Source of the DNA: Periconia sp. R9002
Lineage: Eukaryota; Ascomycota; Dothideomycetes; Pleosporales; Periconiaceae
Direction of reading: 5' to 3'
Assembly (NCBI GenBank): GCA_023627715.1
Contig: JAMAHW010000016.1
Coordinates: forward strand, 62,001 to 126,000
DNA: 64,000 nt
Part shown: positions 58,200-64,000 of the stretch, piece by piece
Layout: every line of letters begins with the position of its first letter
Numbering within the stretch: position 1 is the first letter of the stretch
Notes under the pieces: model-generated
Told to the model about the DNA's origin: nothing
Database searches by the model: none
What the model saw: the letters and a program-made list of their open reading frames with translations, nothing else
Program-made: the position numbers and the translations under genes

Positions 58200-58967
58200 C
58201 GTGCGTTATATCTCAACGAACAAGTCAACAGAGAAGAAGAGTGTATGACCAGGACTATGAGAAGGTGGAAAGGAAGAATGAGACCAAGCGCATTCGACTC
58301 TATGGAGAGGACAGAGAGGGGGTGTTGGTTGGTAATGCGGCCATTTGGGATCCCGAAGCCCGCGTCGAGCTTCAGCACATGCATGACGACATTGGGAACT
58401 AGCCAATCAGATATGACAAAAAATAATCATGCAGGGATCCCGCCCGTTTAGCTACGAGGATACTGTGGGGTCAGTTCGAACATTCATGGTGCCTTGACTA
58501 ACCTACCTATGTCTTGATATTTAGTTATAGCATTTGAAATTTAATAATATGATTTGGTTTCAAACAGATCAAGAACATAAGTCATTGCAAGTTATGCTTA
58601 AGAGGGAAGGTAGAGATTACAGTACAGATATAAGTACTGAATCTACAAAGACGATGGATATATGGCACTCAGAGCTCCTATATGTATTTAGTGAAAACAA
58701 AAGAAATAGTGTTGGATAATTTCTGACAAAAGAACCACCTGCCGTGTGCGATGCAGGCCAACCATCTAGTGCACTGCAAACTCCCAATGTACAACATAGT
58801 GTAGTGGTGACAAGGTGCATCGCCATCCATCAATACAGCCGCCCTCCAAAACGCCCCGAAAATGCAATCAAGATGCAATCAACTATATGCTGCCAAAGGC
58901 CCAACATGGTGCACTTCGCGCTGCAAAGAAAAAAAAATCTAAAGCTAAATCATGTGTGTAATACATT
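58200..58967. other. Intergenic spacer, cytochrome b561 promoter side
   Basis: 770 bp between the start of the cytochrome b561 gene and the 3' end of the transporter gene, both on the minus strand. It is AT-rich around 58500-58700. No gene is recognised. Confidence 0.5.
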
Positions 58968-60872
58968 TCATTCCAGATCCTCTGGCCGTTTCACCGGAGA
59001 AGCTCGAGATGAGCTTTCGCCTGCAGGGGCTTGGGGTGCAACGCCGCCTGAATTCAGCTGTAAACTGTTCCGTATCAAGGCACTGGTCTGCATGCTGGCT
59101 CGCGGGTTGCGGTCAGGGTCATGGCTATCAATGGGCGCATACTCTTGGTGCGCTAAATGAACCTTAGTTCTGGCATCATTTCGCATCTTCTGTATCTTGA
59201 AGTAGTTGTAAGCACCGATACTGATGATAGTAACGAAAAGACCGGTCAAGTTGATCGGTGTGAGTGGGTCGTGGAAAACAAGGTTCGCGGTCGTGATGGT
59301 CACTACCTCCTTGAATATACCGCAAATGCTGAGAGTAACAACGCTGGTCCGCTTTAGCAAAGCAAATTCGGATGCTGTCATGAGGAATGCAAGAGTTCCA
59401 GGGAAAAGCAGAATGCAGATGCCGAGGAATGTGCCTTTGCTGTCAAAAAGTTTGGAAAGACCTTCGAAGAGGGCGGGGAAGCCTTCTACCGGGACAGCCA
59501 GGACGAAAAGACTGGCAAACATGACGGGGGCTAAAAAGAAAATCGAGGAAAAAGGGTTGGCCGTTGCTGGGTTGCGGAGGAGGAGAATTTGGGTGAGAGA
59601 CCAGCGGAAGCCTGAGGAACAAGCCGAAGACATGACGAGAATAAAGCCGCGCGCATCGAAAGCCGTTTCGCCAGCCACCATCATGACCACACCGATAGTC
59701 ATGATTCCAATTATGATAACAAGCCTCCAGGATGGTTTTTCGAGGCGGAAAAGGAAAGCGAAGATTAACACGAAACCAAGTGCGGATGATTTACACATGG
59801 CTGTGGGCTTGTCAGCATGCATCGTCGTAAAGAGTCATGTAAGCTTACTGAAAAAGGTCAAAGAAATGAATTTCAAGCTCATGTTGCCCAGCCCAATATC
59901 CATGCCCGTTGCCACACCACATGGCCCAAGACGACTGAAGTAGAACCATTTGGTCATAAGCGGCTTGTTTGGATCGATCGGTTCCACGCGAGCTCCAGGC
60001 TCGTGTGTACTGAGGGAGTCGTGTCGGGGGCGTAACGACGGTACCGCATAGAGGACCAAAGATGCAAGTGAAAACTGAACAATCATATGCAGACAGGTTG
60101 TGAAAAGCGGGAACGGGAAGATGTTTTGCGTCTCACCATCTTCCTTTTCTTCCTTGAACATCCACTTGTTGTACACCGAGATGGAGATGGAGAAAGTGTA
60201 CCTAGAGCATTGTCAGCAATGAATCAAGGTAGAAGATTTCATATAGACTCACCAAAGCCCAATCAATATTGCATTGACGGCCATGGATCGAATCAACGAC
60301 TGAGTCGCAGCTTTCTCTTCCTCCTTGGTCAGCTTCCCATCGGGAACTATCCTTTGGTCGAGCAAGGTGTTTTTCCTCTTTCTTCTCCTTCTTCGTCTTC
60401 TGTCTCTCCCAGTTAGGCCTGTCTCCTCGTCATCCTCCAATCCATCTCCACTCATATCGTCGAGTTCAAGGTCGTCGCTTTCCGTCTTGTCCGTCGAATC
60501 CGAGCGATCACTATCGGAGTCCCCTTCCTCAGGGATGTTATCGGAACGCCGTTGGCTGTGCGGTTTTGTGTCTTTATTGTCTTTGTTGGAAGGACCCGAT
60601 GCTCCCACTAGAGAAGTAGACCGTCGGCGAGCGTGGGAAGCAGCGGGCTTGTCATCCATAATGTTAGGAGTAGGAGGCCGCACTAGGGATGCGATGTTGG
60701 CGCAACGGTGGCTTAGACCAACACTGCGGTCGCTGAGAATATCGGAGTCGGTAGAGGAAGGAGGATTGGAGAAGGTTTTGAGGGGGAAGTCATCGGCGGG
60801 ATGCAATGTGTCCGGGGCAACTGGTGAATCTGAAGATGTATGTAGCCAGCGGACAACCGAATCGACGGTCAT
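58968..60872 (-). CDS. Nucleotide-sugar/triose-phosphate transporter family, SLC35C2-like
   Basis: Three exons, 60872-60253, 60201-59849 and 59800-58968, 601 residues; introns 51 and 48 nt. The first 190 residues are a hydrophilic Ser/Asp-rich tail ending in a basic GRDRRRRRRRKRK stretch. The TPT-type core follows: NAILIGLWYTFSISISVYNK, FPLFTTCLHMIVQF, GMDIGLGNMSLKFISLTFFT and MCKSSALGFVLIFAF across the second splice junction, then SLTQILLLRN and LTPINLTGLFVTIISIGAYN. About ten helices are expected. Members export or exchange nucleotide sugars or phosphorylated metabolites in the secretory pathway; the cargo here is unknown. The tail after the last helix is about 70 residues and hydrophilic. 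A later Met (about residue 71, MDDKPAASH) is an alternative start. Confidence 0.87.
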
Positions 60873-61366
60873 GCCGATGAGCGCGGATCCCTCCCGAATT
60901 AGCGTGACCAGCTTGGCGAGCCGCGGTCGAAAGTGTGGAGGATCAGCTGGTCAGATCTCCTGGTGCTAGCAAGTTGATGCCCCTGACCCGAGGGAAGGTA
61001 ATGCGACGAGGACGAGTTTTGGGAATGCTTCACCGACTGCAATCGCTGCATTCACGGGCGCGTTACAACGGCATTCAGTCCACTTATTCTGATACATGTC
61101 GTACTCGTTTTAGGTTAGTTCATCTGGTTTGGCTTATTCAGCCTCGTATCTAGAATCCATCTCCATCCCTTCGTCTGTCTCACAATACCAGGCGCAAAGT
61201 AGGTAGTGTATAGATAGGTACCATTGCATTCTCAAAATATAATGTGCAACTAAATCCATGGAGCCACTGCAGCGCTAGACATATGCCAATGAGTAACCCA
61301 AACCACGCCTTAAACCAAACTCCTTCAAATGCATAGCCGACCAAAACACTCTCTTCAACGCTATAC
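60873..61366. other. Intergenic spacer
   Basis: Nearly 500 bp between the start of the transporter gene and the 3' end of HYM1, both on the minus strand. It should carry the transporter promoter. Nothing else is seen. Confidence 0.5.
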
Positions 61367-62695
61367 TCAAGCAGAGGCAGGCGGAGGCACAGGCACGGCT
61401 GGAAGCTGCTCGATCTGCCGTATCAGGAAACTCTTTTCATCCATAAACTGCTCGTCATCCGTTCGATCCTCCAAAAAATTCGGCAGAAAGCGCAACAACT
61501 TGTCACGGTTGCTAATGAGAATGCGCTGCACAGCGACCGATTTGTTTGGGTTGGCAACGAACACCTATGCCACCCATTAGTCCTGGCCAACAAGAGCCAC
61601 AAGTCGCATCCCAACACATACCTTGAAAACGTGGAACCCCTCGTAATTGATCATCCTTCTGTCATCTCGCAGCAATTTCATAATAATCTTGAGATGCTCG
61701 CCCGAATCCACATACTGCGTCATGACACTATAGTTGGCGCGGTCCAGAAGTATCTCGCCTAGTAGTTTAATCGACTGGCGTTTTGTGACGTAACTTTCCG
61801 ATTGTACCAGAATCGAATTGTATCTTGAAAAGAACATGTCGAAATTGGTCTGGAGATATTGTGCGACTAGCGCTTTGTGTTTTGTAAGAATGTCCTGCAT
61901 GGTGCCATTAGCCCTTGCTGGTGGTGATCATGACCGTGAAATTTACCCGGAAAGTATTGAAGGCATCGGCGCTGACTTCGAATGCACCTTTATCTATCCA
62001 GTCAAAGAATCTCCAGAAAACGCCATTTCCGGATGAAGGCTCGTCTGGGTTTACATCTCCCAAGTCCCTGGTCTTTCCGTCTGTTGTGGGCTCGTCGTAC
62101 AAGAGAAGTGCGGCGATGGAGTCGTACTTAAGGGCTTCACGCAAAACGCCCCCGCAGGGCATCGCGCTCTCTCGACGATCGTATCCTCTACATAGCGATA
62201 TTATGATTTCCGGCCGAAACTGTATGACGTGATGCAACACTTGTGGGTCAGAAGCGCCGGCGGGTTTATAGCGAAATGCGGTCGAGAATATGACTTGGGC
62301 ATCTTTTCGAGACTCGAAGGGGAGTTTGTGGATATTGTTTGCGAGATAATAGAGCAGATCCTCCTGAATGATGAAGCTAAGAAGTTGGAATACCAGTTCC
62401 TGGTTAACTTCGGCCTCTGCGAAGTAATTAGCCATGGGACATGTACATATGGAGCGAGCGAAGAATGCGGGAAAGGTACCTGGTGTGCCTTGAAGTCGGA
62501 ACTTCATCTGCTGAAGGTCTCTTGCCAGTTCTTCTTCCAACTGCCAGCAGGTTAGCATGGTGTGAAACATGGCCTGTGAGACTATCGGACCTTGGGGTTG
62601 GGCTTTGGGTCCTCGCTCAGCTGCAAGGTAAGCTTTTTGGTAGACTGGACAAGTTCGGCATGGCTCCTCTGTCTGTTGCGGAATAGAAAAGCCAT
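61367..62695 (-). CDS. HYM1: Mo25/Hym1 scaffold protein
   Basis: Five exons, 62695-62591, 62540-62480, 62416-61947, 61894-61622 and 61564-61367, encode 368 residues. Introns are 50, 63, 52 and 57 nt; the first uses an atypical GTCCGA donor but has a GCTAAC branch site. The text follows the Mo25 family throughout: MAFLFRNRQRS at the start, QQMKFRLQGTPEAEVNQELV across intron 2, LANNIHKLPFESRKDAQVIF, HVIQFRPEIIISLCRGYDRR, NFDMFFSRYNSILVQSESYV, and HVFKVFVANPNKSV across intron 4. Mo25 is an armadillo-like helical scaffold that supports GC-kinase/NDR-kinase signalling (the RAM/MOR pathway) in polarised growth and septation. The C-terminal Pro/Val tail is variable. Confidence 0.94.
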
Positions 62696-63253
62696 GTTGA
62701 TTGCGCGGTTATGGCAGAGCAGTGGAGACTAAAGGTGGGATGAGGTGAATCGCGGGTGTGGTGGAGGGGTTTCGTGCGACGCAGCTATGCCGGCAGCTGC
62801 TATGGGAAAAGGTACAACATGTAGGTGCTGTAATAGGGCCAAGGGCACTGGAAGCTGGTTCTGTCGTTTCCGGCGCACAACAAAACGGGCGGTTTGTTGA
62901 CATTCACAACATTGGCGTTGCGGTTCTGGGGGTCCCTGGTCGGCTTGCCCTGCAGGTGCCAAATGGAAAGAGCAACAGGCCGCAATCATCACACTTTTGG
63001 TGCAGTCGCGCTAGCCCCCGGCCAATCTACACCACCGAACCGCTCGGCCAATCACAGTACAGAGCCACCGACACCTCAATGCCTTCATCAACCATCAACA
63101 ACGATCATGGTGGATTCTGTCTTTGCACAAAGGCATTCTTCAGGCCAGCCTGGTCCTGTTACACTCTATCTTTCTAAGCTGGGGTATTCCAAGTATGCAT
63201 ATTAAACCCCCCAATCGCCGATATTGCCCTGGTGCCTATATATCGAAGCACAC
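62696..63253. other. Intergenic spacer and HYM1 promoter
   Basis: About 560 bp between the HYM1 start and the 3' end of the kinase gene, both on the minus strand. No gene is recognised. Confidence 0.5.
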
Positions 63254-64000
63254 TCACTCTGCAAAGTAAGCATGATCCAGGACCTGTACTTTTATTAGCA
63301 GGTGCATGCATGTCTCTGTAGTACATTATTATTCCTACCTGCGCCGCCCTCATCCTCTCCCCGCTCTCATAGCGAACGAGCTTCTTCACCAAGTCGCATT
63401 CACTCTCCGAGACACCCGGCAAAAGGGCGGACCATGCCTGTGGAGCATATTCATGAAATTGCACCTTCCCCCAGTCTGGAAATCCTGCAGCTTCCTACCT
63501 ATGGTCAGTCATCCATACGTGCAAGACCGGCTTTCATGTATCATACAGGCCACACAGCAAGGTTTGGAGTTCCCAGCTTGCTGAATATGCTTTGGATCAG
63601 CGCAAGGTCGCTACCGAGCTCTCCAGAATCGAATAACGTCGCATGGCCGGGTACTACCGCTTCAGCAACTGTACAGCCAGCAGCCCACATATCAAGACTG
63701 CATCCATAGGCCTTGTTCCCAAAAAGCAGCTCAGGCGGCCTGTAACAAGTAGTCCCCACATCTGTGATTTTTGAGTTGGGAGCTTCGGAACCGACGTCGT
63801 CAGGAGCCCATGCAATGCCAAAGTCAGCGAGATAGGCTGGCCCATCTAGTGACTTGACGAGGATGTTTGAAGGCTTCACATCTCTGTGAATGATGCCTTT
63901 CCCATGTATAAAGGCTAGTGCTGAGAAAAGACTTTTGATGGTATTTCGGATTTGCGTCTTGGAGAGTTTTCCACTTTGGAGGAGATTATGAAAATCATAT
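63254..64000 (-). CDS. Cyclin-dependent-type Ser/Thr kinase, Csk1-like (5' part outside window)
   Basis: The gene runs off the right edge, so the N-lobe is missing. Visible exons are 64000-63547, 63494-63339 and 63283-63254, with introns of 52 and 55 nt; the last exon is 30 nt. The catalytic loop is IIHRDVKPSNILV, the magnesium loop LADFGIAW, and the activation segment ends DVGTTCYRPPELLFG. Then come LDMWAAGCTVAE, IQSIFSKLGTPN and, across the intron, WPEAAGFPDWGKVQF. LGTPN and the PPEL form mark the CDK/CMGC group. The closest match I recall is fungal Csk1, a kinase that activates other CDKs; that assignment is tentative. The end VLDHAYFAE is a normal terminus for the C-lobe. Confidence 0.8.

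Noticed and set aside
1..64000. tRNA, rRNA, CRISPR arrays or bacterial operon features
   Set aside because: No B-box-like GGTTCGANTCC with a fitting partner and no rRNA text was found by reading; the window is eukaryotic, so CRISPR and ribosome binding sites are not expected.

Overview
The window looks like nuclear DNA of a filamentous ascomycete (Pezizomycotina). Most genes carry one to four introns of about 45-80 nt with GTAAGT-like donors and CTAAC-like branch sites. The gene content is fungal: a giant leashin-type Woronin-body tether, a UstYa/DUF3328 oxidase, Dbp3, Gcn5, Rna15/CstF64, Hym1/Mo25 and a cytochrome b561. The exact class cannot be read from the sequence; Dothideomycetes or Leotiomycetes would fit.

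Left arm (1-16 kb), accessory in character. There is a gene-free stretch with a G-run cluster, an acidic repeat-containing hypothetical protein (1726-2643, -), a salicylate-hydroxylase-like FAD monooxygenase (3037-4422, -), a UstYa-family oxidase (5221-6203, -), a divergently placed small secreted peptide with a Lys-Arg site (6867-7260, +), a multipass membrane protein (8643-10586, +), and a 54-residue cysteine-rich protein (11110-11430, -). The monooxygenase, UstYa homologue and small secreted peptide lie within 4.3 kb and resemble the minimal parts of a fungal ribosomal-peptide (dikaritin-like) locus. This is a hypothesis. A 2.6 kb gene-poor stretch follows, then DBP3 (14057-16024, -).

Centre (17-50 kb). 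A copper amine oxidase (17091-19340, +) and CstF64/Rna15 (19662-20679, +) precede one enormous gene at 21846-49573. Its two long open frames are joined by an 80-nt intron, and two more short introns lie near the 3' end, giving a predicted 9,179-residue protein. It has the leashin layout: charged N-terminal conserved blocks, a coiled coil, a very long acidic/Lys-rich repeat region, and a C-terminal coiled coil with a terminal globular domain. Leashin tethers Woronin bodies to the cell cortex or septal pore.

Right arm (50-64 kb). There is an SDR dehydrogenase (50180-51678, +), then about 2.2 kb of decayed repetitive DNA with a probable copia-type remnant, which abuts a 5'-truncated, frameshifted sterol-dehydrogenase (ERG26-type) pseudogene. 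Conserved housekeeping genes follow: GCN5 (55063-56295, +), a cytochrome b561 (57198-58199, -), an SLC35C2-like transporter (58968-60872, -), HYM1/Mo25 (61367-62695, -), and the 3' part of a Csk1-like kinase cut by the window edge (63254-64000, -). All gene models were spliced by hand. Splice sites are given because they maintain the reading frame and rejoin recognisable family motifs.
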